This document shows, one piece after another, positions 22,194-33,077 of a DNA stretch of 64,000 bases. Every line of letters starts with the position of its first letter. Within the stretch, counting starts at the first letter, position 1. The notes beneath the pieces are model-generated. The model was given only the letters and a program-made list of their open reading frames with translations, was not told the DNA's origin and did no database searches. The position numbers and the translations under genes were made by a program. The stretch spans positions 14,570,001 through 14,634,000 of the forward strand of contig CM059622.1 in NCBI GenBank assembly GCA_030435675.1, in the 5' to 3' direction. The DNA is from Steinernema hermaphroditum (taxonomy: Eukaryota; Nematoda; Chromadorea; Rhabditida; Steinernematidae).

Positions 22194-24056
22194 ATAGTCG
22201 GAAAACACTCCACATGCCTTATCACTTCGCAATTAATCGTCAATTGTCATTTGAACATTTGGTCTTTAAACGATAAGTGCCGGTTTATCTTATGTCTAGT
22301 TTTTGTTGCTGCAGCCCCTTAAGCACATCTGGAAAGGTCATAAAGTTGCCAAGTGTGAATGGGGTCCATATGACGCAAAAAGAAGACGTTCAGTTTTGCA
22401 GCACTTTGCGCCGATCTATCGTCCATCACAGCGATTAGTGATGTTTGTTCGGTTGGTATATTCATTTTCCACGTGATCTGAATGGGGTCACATGTTTCGT
22501 GACTCTTGTAATGGCTTGGCAGAGGATGAAGAGACTTCAATCTTGAGTAATTGAGTCTTCTGGGCAAGATTTCCTGCTGACTAGAACCAGATTACTTACG
22601 ACCGTTTCCACACAAAACTTTTGTATTGTCGCCAACGTCCAGCACTCATACCACATGATACCACAGCGAAAACAAAAGTCCGGATTTTGTTAAATCATTG
22701 AACTACAAAAGCACTTAGATCGAATACAGATTACACTTCAGGAAACATTCCTTCTGTCCTTTCAGTTGATTGTAATATTTGTTGCCAAATACATGTGATT
22801 ACTAGGTGGTCTTAGTCATATTATTGAGATCGTCCTAAGCAATGCTCAGTTGCAATAGCTGCACACAATGAACTGTCTTGGAAATAGCTGTCTTCTGCCA
22901 ATATTTGTTATAATTTCGGTTCAGGTTCCATTCATTCATTTCTAATTTGAAGTTCATTTATTACGAAATGCACCTTGCGTAGGATCAAGTTTCATATGGC
23001 CGCCCTCTAAAGTTCGCCTTTCCCATTCAAAGTCAAATTGACAATTTCATATAATAACACACTGTCTACACTTTGAACAGTTTCAACTATTGTGACATAC
23101 AACGTACTGTTCGATGTTTCAGTTTAACCTCAAGTATTGTGACACTATTCCAGTCTATCCACCTCAATCCCTGACCGCCAAACTGCTGTTTACTTACCAT
23201 TTTTTTCTCCCATTTTACGATGCACCCTTTTTAAAGCCGGCAATTTCCGCCACAAGCGCCCCTCGGGCCCGTTTTGCACAGAGTGACACCGCGTCTATGG
23301 CCGCGCACTTCCATTCACACCCATTTGGCCTATCCTCCACACACGTCATCATTAGTTCCAACATCCGCCGCCAATGACGCGTCCATCGGCCTCCATTTGG
23401 AGTTCTCAATCTTCATCAGTAGTCGTCCTTCTCAGCTCGTTTACCACATGAACGTACTTCAATACGATCGAATATTCGGGCCGCCGACAGGTGATGCCAT
23501 AAATCAGATTATTACCCACAAAGGCCATTCAATTTGGGCCACGATCAATAAACTAATCAATAGAGCACAAAGCCGCTGAAACTGAAGTGTACTGGGGTGG
23601 TCGACTGGAGCAAAACAACCACCAGCTTCAGACAACATGCATATAGCCGATATCGTGTCGAGAAGCGCGGGAAACGTTATACGTTCGCTCCTGCGACCGG
23701 CTCTCCCTTCTGTTATTGTCCAGTAGCAGCATGTGGAGCCTGAGCGCGACCAGGTTGCCGTCAGCAAGAAGCGGTCGGCCGCCGCAACAGCTGTTTGATT
23801 CGGCTCCGCCGGGCGTAGTAGGCACGCACGTCTTCTTTTCACTCGCTTACCCTCGTTAGTTATATGGCAAATGTTTTTTTTGCACCCGCAAAAAGAGACC
23901 TCTTCTGATTTTCAGATTCTCGCGAAGATCTATTTATTTCCTTCTGTACATATTGCGTTCGCCCCGGCCTCTACGATCCGGTCTCCATCACCGAAGCCGA
24001 ATCGAATTTTCGATGTTTGAAGTCGACGATACTTGTGCTGTGCCGTCTTCGCAGAA
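22194..24056. other. Intergenic region 5' of macoilin
   Basis: No gene is recognised. The interval 23.2-23.85 kb has overlapping short ORFs on both strands without domain signatures or good splice sites. It presumably contains the promoter of macoilin, but no clear core element was found. Confidence 0.4.
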
Positions 24057-27000
24057 ATGAGCAGCTCGGCGTTGATGAAGCGGGCGCGCGTGGAGCCGTT
24101 CGCGCCGAAGATGATTCGCAGAAGCGCGAAACGAGGAGGAGGCGGTGGTGCTGCCAGTGGACGCATGAATGAGACACTTCTGAATAGGTGGGTCCTTGAT
24201 TTGGAGGCTGTATTAATGGGTAACATCTTGCGGAGGGAGCCATGCTCAGATTCGGACCAAAATCGATAATCTTATGGGTATTGACCATCTGGAAAGGCAA
24301 CGTTATTGTATTGGCTAGAAAATTACCTAAATATGAGAGCCAAGGAAGTTAGAAATCATTAAAAACCTGACGAGATGATGAGACGCCCTTTCTGAATCCG
24401 GACGTTCTTGCTGCTTTTAGATGTCGTTCCAAATTTCAGGCTTCAACACATATTCCCTTGATCCTAGCGTTTGCTGTCACTGAATATTTGACAATATTTG
24501 TAGCTATAAACAGAAGCTAACGCCGAGATCCTTAATTCGATAGTTGATGAAACCTGTGTGCTTGTTTCGATGCCACTATTCATGGCTTTCTCAGGGTGCT
24601 TATCTTGTCACCTATTTGTAATCCTATATTCAGAATCCTTATATCCTTAGCTGTCACTCGGTGAAATCTGCTCGTCTGTTTACTATTCCGGTCTGAGTTC
24701 ATAGAACGAAGAAAACTGTGCATATATTATGAGTGACATTTACTCTCAGGGCGCTCATTATATAAGCATTTCTATCACTCATTTGCGAAGCCTTATTCAT
24801 AATCCCTCTGTCATTAGCTTTCTAGAACCGATCCTTGACTCACCTGAGCTCAGTCGGTTTTGTTTGAAACGCAAATTGACCGGTCAGGGCTTGATGGCAA
24901 ACACCTGTCATCGGTCGGTTTCGTATTTGACGGTTTAAGAGGAAGATCAGCGAATTTCTTAATTTGCTTCATCAGTCCTCCACATAAAGCCCTTTGTGAA
25001 AAAGGAACTGCAAAACACAAGGGCTGCAAAGAACTAAGAGACTCTTGAGGTCTTAAGCATGCACAAAAAGAGTCCTAAGTATCCTTAACTTCGTTCATTT
25101 CAGCACACACTTGTTCGTTTACGTCAAACTCAGCTTCGTTTGGTTCGCCCTACTGAGCTTCGACGTCGTCTCCGGCGGCTTCCGCTTCGAGGTCCTCTGG
25201 CCCGCGTGGCTTCTTCTTCGCAACGGCTACGACGCTTTCGCCTATCGCGGAACGACCGCCCATTTGCCGTACTCGGTATCATCCAATCCCATGAAACCAG
25301 CACCTCATCTTTCATCCGTTTCAGGCGCATGTATTTTCATTATTTTTCGTATGCGTCACAATAACTTCTGATCTCCTTTGTTTTCTGTTTATACCGGTTC
25401 CTCTTCTCCTCTTTGTCGCCAGCTCGTACGTGTGGATACACCACATATGGCAAAGTAGTGAGTTCTCGTCTATCGCAAGGCTACAGTAACCAAACCGTTC
25501 CTTTCAGGCGATCGAACACTTTCGACAACAGCGCTCCTATCCTACGTTACCGTAATATTATTCGAGTATATATGGCGGTATGGCTACGAATCGCCGTGGT
25601 TACCGTACCGGTCGCTGGCGACTGCGCTTGGCTTGTCGAGAAGTGAGTTTTTAGATAATCGTTTCTGAAAGCACGCCTTAGGCATCAGACAGTCGCATTT
25701 TTGATTCTGTCTCATGTCTAGAATACAAATCAAACTATCTGAGGTGATCCAGAAAAACATGATGTCTAGACTGTCTAAAAAGGGTGTCTTTCTTTTCAAT
25801 GGGGCTTGATAGTAAACTCATCATGTTTTGGCGCTTCCTGTATCCGTCTCAGTCTCAGTTTTTTATTATTAAACGATGTACCTTATGGACGATTTTGATG
25901 AATTAATGAAAGATATATTTGGTGGAGAGATGTGGGACATTCCAATCAAGAAACCTCAGAGGAAACCAGTCAAATTCCTCGCAGTCCTAATCTCCCTTTC
26001 ACACTTAGAGCAGAGATCGTCTAAATATAGCTTTAGACATTAATCTGGTATCGAGTGTTAACATAAATCCGTTGGCACTTTTCTGAGCTTCTATTTACGT
26101 CTTTCTTTGCTCAGTGACACTGATATTTCAGTCCTTCCAGCGCGAAAGCTCGACTGCTACGACAGCCCATCCGCGGACAGCTTCCCTTGGCCCCTCCTCA
26201 TGTGTAGGCCGTTCGCGGCACACTGCATCGGCTACCCGATAGTGATGTTCGGCTTCGAGGCGCGGGCGTTCTGGACGAACTGGCGGCTGAAGCGCAAACA
26301 ACGCGAAATCGTCAAGTCCAACGAGTTCTACACGGAGCTTCTGTGTGCGGCGGTGCCGTGCGTCTACGAGGCCGGCAAGAGGTACATGTTCTCGCAGGTG
26401 TCCTCGCTCGGCTCGTACGACAACGAAGTGTGCGAGTACGAAATCGAGAATCCGGCGATAATGTCCTCTGCGGCGACACCCACGGGCCCCGTCGGCAATT
26501 CGAGCAATGCGGTGGCACTGTACAGTCCCGTTGGCGCGACACCCATATCGACGACGTCGAAGAAGGCGCGATCCTCCTTGTACGTGCTTTTATTCATGTC
26601 TTTTAATGATTATCGGTGCTTGAAGCTCCCACAAGAACGGAAATAGTCGTCTACAGTACCTGAGGAAGCATGGAAACTCGAACAACCATGCAGTGGGAAA
26701 TGGGACGTCGCACAACGGCACGAGTGCTCACCTACACGGGCACGAGGACACGGATACGTCGTCAGAAAGTAGGCTATACTGATGTTTGTCCGAAAGTCTA
26801 ACGATTCCGGTATTGTTCGGCTATAGACAAGGATGGGGCCTTTCAGAGACGCAACGCATTGTCAAAAAGACTCAAAATGACTATTATTAGGGAGGATGCC
26901 GGCGAGATAACACCACCACACATTGAGAAAAACAAAAGCCTAACAAGCTGTTTTCTTTCAGGAGGAAGGAGCAGGTCGCCGCTGGTCGTGCGGACGAGAT

Positions 27001-28790
27001 CACCAATGATAGTCCGCATGATATCGCGACTTCTCCGAACGCTTCTGCTCGACCCGCTTCTCTTTCTGACGCGATTCGTCACCAACCTCGTCAGCCCAGG
27101 CGCGTTGACAACGCCGAACGCCGAGACGAACGGCAGCGTGGACAACTACGGCTCGGCTGGTCCGTCGCCGAAGTCCGCCGTCACCGTCGACAAGTTCCAG
27201 CACCGGCAGCAGCTGATTCCGCCGAGCAGCAGTACGCCAACTCCGAGTTCCGCTCACGGCGCTGGCGCTTCGCCCGTCGACGAAGCGGACGATTCTCAAG
27301 GCGACGCCGAGTCGGAGGACGGGCACCAGAATCAGAACAGCACGTGCAGCTCGTCGAAATCGTCGCATGCCGGGTCGTCGTCAAGAAAGAAACTCGCCCG
27401 TCGGGCGCGTGGCCGCACACCTCAGTCTCCGCCAGGACCTTTTGTAGAGTCAGTACCCTCTAGTCAAGCCAGTCAACTCCATACTGGGAACAATACGAGT
27501 TATTGCGATTCGGCTGCAACCGAGTGGGAGAATGCATCGAGTTTTGTGGAGAATGCAAGTGGAAAGGAGCCGAAGGGCAATAGGAAGGATAAGGAGAGGT
27601 GAGTAAGAGGGAGGAACGATAAAAAGCTTCGCAGAAAATTGATTACGGTGGCAGAATTGCCTTCTTCTGCGGCCATCCTCAAAATTCATAAGATTTTCAA
27701 CGTGCCATTCATTTTTAACATCGAAAAAATTACCATTAGTATCGTAAATTTGGCACATTTCACTCCTACCATTACCTAAAAGCCGTGACAGACGAATGGG
27801 CACTAGAATTTAGCCTTCACACTGGCCTATACCAATTAACCGCCTCAATTTAGCAACGAAATCGAGAAGCTTCGATCGGATCTGCGGGCAGAACGAGATC
27901 GAAACAGCGAATTAAAAGCACAAGAGCAAAAGCTGCGTACACTTCTATCGGACGCGAAAATCAAGCAGGAGCAACTGGATCTGAAGTAAGTCAACGTTTC
28001 CAAACTCAAGAGTTCATCTAAATTTAGACTTTCGAACGTGACTCGTCAACGCGATCAAGAAAAATCGAATGCGCACCTCTACGAGCGCCGCCTAAACGAT
28101 CTGGCAGCCAAAAAAGCGGAAACGGATGCTCTGCTGAACGCCGAAAAGAAACGTAACATCGAATTAGCGCAGAAAGTGGACGATCTTCAGCTGCAGCTGA
28201 AGAGCGCTCCGAAATCTTTGGTAAACGGTATCGGCAAGCAGCTGGCGAAGTAGGAACACCTCATGAGAGCCTAAAATAACTGGAATTTGCAGAGAACACT
28301 CAACGGACGAGTCACTCAAATCGAAAAATGCCAATTTGGAACGCGAAAACAAGGCTATCCGTCAAGAAATGAAAAATCGCGATGAAATGATCGAAGAGCG
28401 CGATGCGGAGCTGAAGCAGCTCCGCGAATTCCGTGATTCGCACTGCGAAGAGGTGAGTATCCAACCCGAAGGACCGAAACAACAATCGCCCGCTTCCAGA
28501 AAATCCGTCAGATCATCGAGCAGCTCCAGTCGAAAAATGTCCACCTGGAAGCGTCACTTCGCGCCGAGAACAAACTCAAGCAGGAGCTCTTCCGAGCGCT
28601 CGGAGTCACGCGCGACCAGATCGACGTTCTCCGCGAACGCGTCCACTACTTGGAGAAGCAGCTTCCCGAGTTCGCTTCTCCTAGCGCTACGCCTCCGACC
28701 AGCAGCAGCACGCAGAATCCTTTTGCTATCGAGAACACGGAATCTAGTCAAAGTTGCTCGTTCCTCAGCAGCAGCTTGCCTCTCCCCTAA
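24057..28790 (+). CDS. maco-1: Macoilin, ER membrane coiled-coil protein
   Basis: Exons are 24057-24187, 25104-25275, 25325-25457, 25508-25642, 26132-26579, 26665-26768, 26827-27598, 27854-27985, 28028-28249, 28293-28452 and 28500-28790. Together they make 900 codons in frame. Family landmarks are clear: the first membrane block (FRFEVLWPAWLLLRNGYDAF), FVCVTITSDLLCFLFIPV, VASSYVWIHHIW, and the signature CRPFAAHCIGYP followed by NEFYTELL. A disordered Ser/Gly/Asn-rich middle leads to coiled coils (exons 8-11) ending with LEASLRAENKLKQELFRALG, as in animal macoilins. The protein is known in C. elegans and mammals as a neuronal ER membrane protein affecting excitability. The exon 5/6 junction is uncertain: GTACGT with a weak CCTGAG acceptor keeps frame, and GTGCTT with CTACAG is the alternative. 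Exon 7 contains an odd hydrophobic stretch (see findings). An AATAAA lies at 28923. Confidence 0.93.
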
Positions 28791-29379
28791 GTCCAAGAAA
28801 CAGCAACCTTCAATCTTCTGCGAGCTTCTTAGCTTCCTCTCCACTATACACTCTCCTCCAATCTCACACAATTTCCCATTCTGCGCAGTTCGATTGCGAA
28901 GGTTATTTTGTCAGAGATCTCTAATAAAAACCATCGTTTGCAACCTTGGGAACTACACCGCAAAGAGTGCACAAGGTAATGGAACTTAAAACCGAGAGCT
29001 ATTCCAAGAGAGGCGACCGACCGACAGAACGATGAACATCAACCAACAACAATAACCTCATCTACAAAGCAAAACAGTGGACATGTCCACACCGAACCAA
29101 ATAGACGTCTACATATCTGCAGAATTCATTACTCCTAGCAACATGAGTAATAACGACCAGTTAGTTGATAACCATTAAACACCTGAAGCTTCTTGACAAC
29201 AACGTGCACAAGCTGAAAATAACCAAGGATTTACTCCGGAACAACAATAACAATTAACGGTTAGAACAAAGGCAGCATCCAGCCATCAAAGAACGACGGG
29301 AGAACTCGGCATACAGCAAACTGCGGGTTGCGGGAACATCCAAACGAACAGGAGAGCCGGGCTGGAGGTCGCGATGACC
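28791..29379. other. Macoilin 3'UTR and spacer
   Basis: The AATAAA at 28923 probably ends the macoilin transcript. The remaining sequence up to the eL41 stop codon holds the 3'UTR of that convergent gene. No other feature is seen; the continued plus-strand frame past the macoilin stop is not coding. Confidence 0.5.
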
Positions 29380-29448
29380 TTATTTCTTGTTCTGCCTGCG
29401 CTTACGCTTCAGACGACGCATACGCTTCTTACGCCACTTATCACGCAT
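29380..29448 (-). CDS. rpl-41: Ribosomal protein eL41 (22 residues)
   Basis: The tiny ORF MRDKWRKKRMRRLKRKRR followed by QNKK and a stop is the very basic single-helix protein eL41 of the large ribosomal subunit. The first 18 residues match the near-invariant family sequence. The usual length is 25 with a different C-terminus, so this one is three residues shorter with a changed tail. The start codon follows TCTCGTTCAG|A directly, a strong splice or trans-splice acceptor on the minus strand, which supports this start. It lies downstream of the Lys/Cys/His-rich gene on the same strand with a 547 bp gap. Confidence 0.9.
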   Translation of the reverse strand: MRDKWRKKRMRRLKRKRRQNKK

Positions 29449-29995
29449 TCTGAACGAGAGCAAAAATTAGACAATGCCGAAAATGTGGAAATAAATTCAC
29501 AGCGCACACACGAATAACTCAAATGGCGATTACTGCACGAGATGCACATAAACAAACAGTAGCGAGTTTCTGCTACCTTTAGAACGATTACGAATAAAAG
29601 GGCGAAATGGAGATTTTACGATGCCTCACAAAATGCAACAGTACTCAAATTTAGATCACTTCGAAAACTATCCAAAAAGTTCAAACGGACAGCTCATCGT
29701 ACGCACAAAATCAGATCACACCGCCTAAAAATTCGCTCTGATCGAATAAATTTTAAAACGCAGAAGGTGACGGTGACACTCGCTCGCCGCTGGCGCTGAA
29801 TGATGCTCAGCCAAAGGCCCGCGCGCGATTCAAATTGCACAACTAGGATTATTCACACATTCGACTTTTGGAGTTTTTGTCCGCCATCCTTTGCAGCCGA
29901 TAAGAGGCGCGCGGGTGCAGGGCGAAAAGAATGAAATCACAGTGCCACAACATGAAAACTACATTTATCCAGACACGAAACTTTGCGGTATCATT
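29449..29995. other. Spacer upstream of eL41
   Basis: The minus-strand acceptor TTGCTCTCGTTCAG ends one base before the eL41 ATG, so a 5'UTR exon or outron of that gene should lie here. The 3'UTR of the 30 kb gene also lies here. No coding frame is recognised. Confidence 0.4.
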
Positions 29996-30505
29996 TCAGC
30001 AGTGCCTTCCGCAGCTGTGTCCGCTTCCATTACAGCAAGAGCGATGGCACGACGACTTCCGACGACAGCAGTTCTGCAAGATGTTCCCTTAATATCGTGT
30101 TCCGTATCAGTTTGAAACTTACTTCGGCATGACGACTATGACAGTGTCCGTGGCTATGTTTTCGGACGGAGCCATGGTGACGGCAACTCTTCTTCTTCTT
30201 GTAGTGCTCACAGTTCTTGGAATGGCGACCTTCTACCTTCTCCGCCGCCTTCTCTTCGGCTTGCTCTTTGCACTTGCATTTGCACTTAGACTTCTTCTTT
30301 TTTTTAGTACAATTGCATTCCTTCTTCTTCGTCTTCTTCTTAGACTCACTGGAGGTGGAACTAGAACTGCTCGAGCTGTCTCTCCTCCTATCTTCCTCTT
30401 TTTTCCCGTCTTTCTTCTCTTCTTCGGCTGAAAAAAAAAACCGTTAGTGGACGGATATGAAGCGGATGTTTGTAACATACGAGCGGGGTTAGTGGAGTCG
30501 GTCAT
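29996..30505 (-). CDS. Lys/Ser/Cys/His-rich small protein
   Basis: Not recognised. Exons on the minus strand are 30505-30481, 30427-30123 and 30073-29996, in phase, giving about 135 residues. Order of segments: a short acidic/basic start (MTDSTNPAPEEEKKDGKKEE), a run of Ser, a Lys-rich block with CNC and KCKCKCK, an Ala/Glu stretch, a His-rich block (CRHHGSVRKHSHGHCHSRH), and a Cys-rich tail in exon 3 (NCCRRKSSCHRSCCNGSGHS, then CGRHC). It has about 15 Cys and 11 His and no signal peptide. Metal binding, or a protamine-like sperm nuclear basic protein with disulfide cross-links, are both possible. Opposite-strand ORFs here (Leu/Phe-rich, 30129-30447) are mirror images of the Lys-rich tract. 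Head-to-head with V-ATPase C, 354 bp apart. Confidence 0.75.
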
Positions 30506-30859
30506 CGTGGAGACGGGCTCAACCGTTCTCTGCGATCCACTATGATCGACTGAATAGGACAGGCTTTTGGAGGGTCTCTCTGCTAAACTGTCTAGACTAG
30601 GGCAAGTGCAGACAGTTTGCAAATTTTGCAGACATGTGCGTCATTTCATTTAGAGACCGGTCGGTTTTATTTCGTTATTTTAGAGGGTTTCCGGTTGAAG
30701 ATGTAAGGATATAAAATTCACTTCCAATCGAGCAGTTGGAATAACTTTTGCAGCAGTTAGCTGAATAAGCAGAGAATTTTGCGATTTGTGATTCGCGCTT
30801 TGTTTGTACTTAAACATGCCAGTAAATAGTTCTACTAATCTTACTTTCATTTTCAGGAC

Positions 30860-32376
30860 ATGAGGTCTAAACGCTCCGAAGGCAACTTCTGGCTGATTTC
30901 CGTTCCAAACGAACCAAGAGCCCATGAGCGCTTGAGCGATACGGCTGCGAAGTTGGCCGACTACTGGAGATTCCACATCCCGAGCCTCAAAGTAAGCTTT
31001 CTTTCTTTCGAATGCACGTAAACGTTGTTTTTAGGTAAGCACCTTAGATCAACTGCTCGAACTGGCCGATGATCTCGAAACTCTTGAAAAAACGACGGAA
31101 AGGTATGTTTTGATTTGCGCATCTTCGGTATCTTGTTTACTTTTTAGCAGTGTTCGCAATGTCGCGCAGTTCTTTGCCGCCGTGTTAAGCGAATATCATA
31201 AAGATCTCCATGAGAATTTTGCGGTTGGCAACAGTAAGTACAATCCTGCTTCTTTTTATTCTAATTCGGTTCTGATTTTTAGGGGACATCGTCACGTACT
31301 TAACGAAATTCCAATGGGAAGCAGCAAGATACTCTACGAAACTCTCGCTGACTACGATAACGGAAAATATCACAAAGGTTGGATGGACTGGATTTGAGAA
31401 ATGGTCATAACTGTGCATTGTTCAGCTCATGTATCAAATTGAAAATGGTTTGAAAGAGAAGTCATCTAAATACGAGTATTTGAAGAGTAGGCTGGAAGAA
31501 ATCGACAGAAATTCAAAGTAAGGGCGCTTTTTTTTCTGGTTGAAATATGATGTGCCTTTCTAGTGGACCCCTCGTCAGTAGAGATATCTCATCTCTTGTG
31601 AAAGCTGATGATTTTGTTCTTGGTTCCGAGTACTTACAAACACTCATGGTTGCCGTGCCCAGGACAGAGAAGAGGCTGTGGATGAGCAGCTACGCCACAT
31701 TCTCATCGTTCGTTGTTCCGTTTTCGTCCAAGCTCATAGCAGATGAAGCTGATTATTGCCTGTTCTCAGTCACCCTATTCAAGAAGGTTATCCAAGAGTT
31801 CAAAGCGAGGTGCGATAGCCACAGGTTGATGCGGTCCAAGATAACTGTGAATAATCTAAGCTTTTCAGATTTATCGTTCGCGACTTCGTGTATGATGAAA
31901 GCGTTCTGGAAGCCGGACGTGATGCACGTTACTGTATCCTCCAAGAGAAGAATAAATGTGTACCACCACTAATCCGATGGCTGAGGGTCAATTTTGGCGA
32001 GATTTTCTCAGCACACATTCATGTCAAGGCGTTGAGGGTATATGTGGAGTCCGTATTGAGGTGAGCCATACCTTAGACCTTTGCTTTCATCAGCTCCCAC
32101 CGTTTAGATTTGGTTTGCCAGTCAATTTCCACGCTGTGCTACTAAGACCCAGAGAAGGCACACATCGAAAGCTTAAAATCGAACTGGACAAACTTTACAA
32201 GGACTTGGATGCGTACGCGTATCAGTCGATGGAGGTACTTATATAATTAGATAATCATTAACCTTATCTCATGCCGAGTATTTAAGAGCGGGAAAGAAGA
32301 CAAATCACCAGTAGCAGAAGACGAATATCACCCCTACGTGCTGATCCGGATTAATCTTGACTTCTTCCAGAAGTAA
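30860..32376 (+). CDS. vha-11: V-type proton ATPase subunit C
   Basis: Nine exons: 30860-30991, 31035-31102, 31148-31233, 31283-31377, 31426-31517, 31564-31824, 31869-32060, 32108-32234 and 32287-32376. They give 380 residues, close to the usual length. Landmarks: NFWLISVPNEP at the N-terminus, IPSLKVSTLDQLLELADDL, VTYLTKFQWEAARY, SLVKADDFVLGSEYLQTL, FIVRDFVYDE, PPLIRWLRVNFGEIFSAHIH followed by VKALRVYVESVLRFGLPVNF, and the end EYHPYVLIRINLDFFQK. Subunit C joins the peripheral stalk to the V1 head and is released when V-ATPase disassembles. The ATG comes three bases after a TTTTCAG acceptor, consistent with trans-splicing. AATAAA signals lie at 32417 and 32438. The N-terminus has about six extra residues before the conserved start. 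Confidence 0.95.
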
Positions 32377-32513
32377 ACCGTAATATGTACATATGATACA
32401 ATACAACGGGTGTTGTAATAAAAAACACAATCATATTAATAAAGACAAATAAGTTTTATGTGACTTACAACCAACGGGCAGTGATTAATTACAAAACATG
32501 AGTACGAGGCAGT

Positions 32514-33077
32514 CTATGACTTGATAACCTTATTGCCCGTCTCCGATGAGAGCAACAGGGACAGCATCTTTCCTTTCGGCTGACCATGGAGCTTTCCCGC
32601 GATAATGCGACCGAGGATATTGAGGAGATCTTCCATGTCAAAGAAAAGTGCCGCCTAAATGAAGAAGCTCACTCAGTCGCTCACGCCAGGAAGACAATTA
32701 CCTGGAGCACAGCGCACAGGGAGTTCATGGTCTCGTTCTTAAAGAACTCAACTTCCCACGTTGGAACGTCATGGAGGGTCTTGAGACGGACAATTCCGTC
32801 GCCCATGCCCATATCGATCTTCATGAATCCGGGAGCCTCGTCTTTGTGATGTTCAAGCCAGTCGAAAAGCTGCAACAGTATTCCAAACGTCTTCGAGAGA
32901 AACGCATTTGCATACCTTCTTGAGGGTGTGAGCGTTGAACTTCTCCATGGGGATTTCCGCATGCTCGACATCCGACCTTTCAAGCATATCCTTCATGGCC
33001 TCCGACCACTTCATGATGAATTCCTTGTCAATTGGGAGCTTTTTATTGTCTGACGAGACGAACACAACTTGAGCCAT
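32514..33077 (-). CDS. Skp1-related protein (short, divergent)
   Basis: Exons on the minus strand are 33077-32916, 32869-32702 and 32654-32514, in phase, giving 156 residues. It resembles Skp1, the adaptor that bridges cullin-1 and F-box proteins in SCF ubiquitin ligases. It has a BTB/POZ-like start (VVFVSSDNKKLPIDKEFI, then MKDMLER), the LKKVFDWLEHHKDEAP block, VPTWEVEFFK (cf. WDxEFL) and AALFFDMEDLLNILGRIIAG (cf. AANYLDIKGLLD). It stops soon after this helix: the family's C-terminal helices, ending in the WCEEK-type motif that contacts F-boxes, are missing or replaced. It is therefore either a specialised skr-type paralogue or one that no longer binds F-boxes. The ATG follows GTTTCAG by 10 bases. 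Confidence 0.88.

Noticed and set aside
27000..27420. Arg-rich minus-strand ORFs
   Set aside because: Antisense shadows of macoilin exon 7.
26859..27602. A separate 247-residue gene
   Set aside because: It is macoilin exon 7 read to the first stop beyond its GTGAGT donor; both ends join neighbouring macoilin exons in phase.
30129..30447. Long Leu/Phe-rich plus-strand ORFs that look like membrane proteins
   Set aside because: They are exact antisense of the Lys/Ser-rich exon of the minus-strand gene, which has proper splice sites and phase; AAG/AAA codons reversed give CTT/TTT.
31547..31972. Long ORF extending V-ATPase exon 6 past 31824
   Set aside because: The continuation (LMRSKITVNN...) does not match the family, while splicing at GTTGAT/TTTTCAG restores the conserved FIVRDFVYDE sequence in frame.
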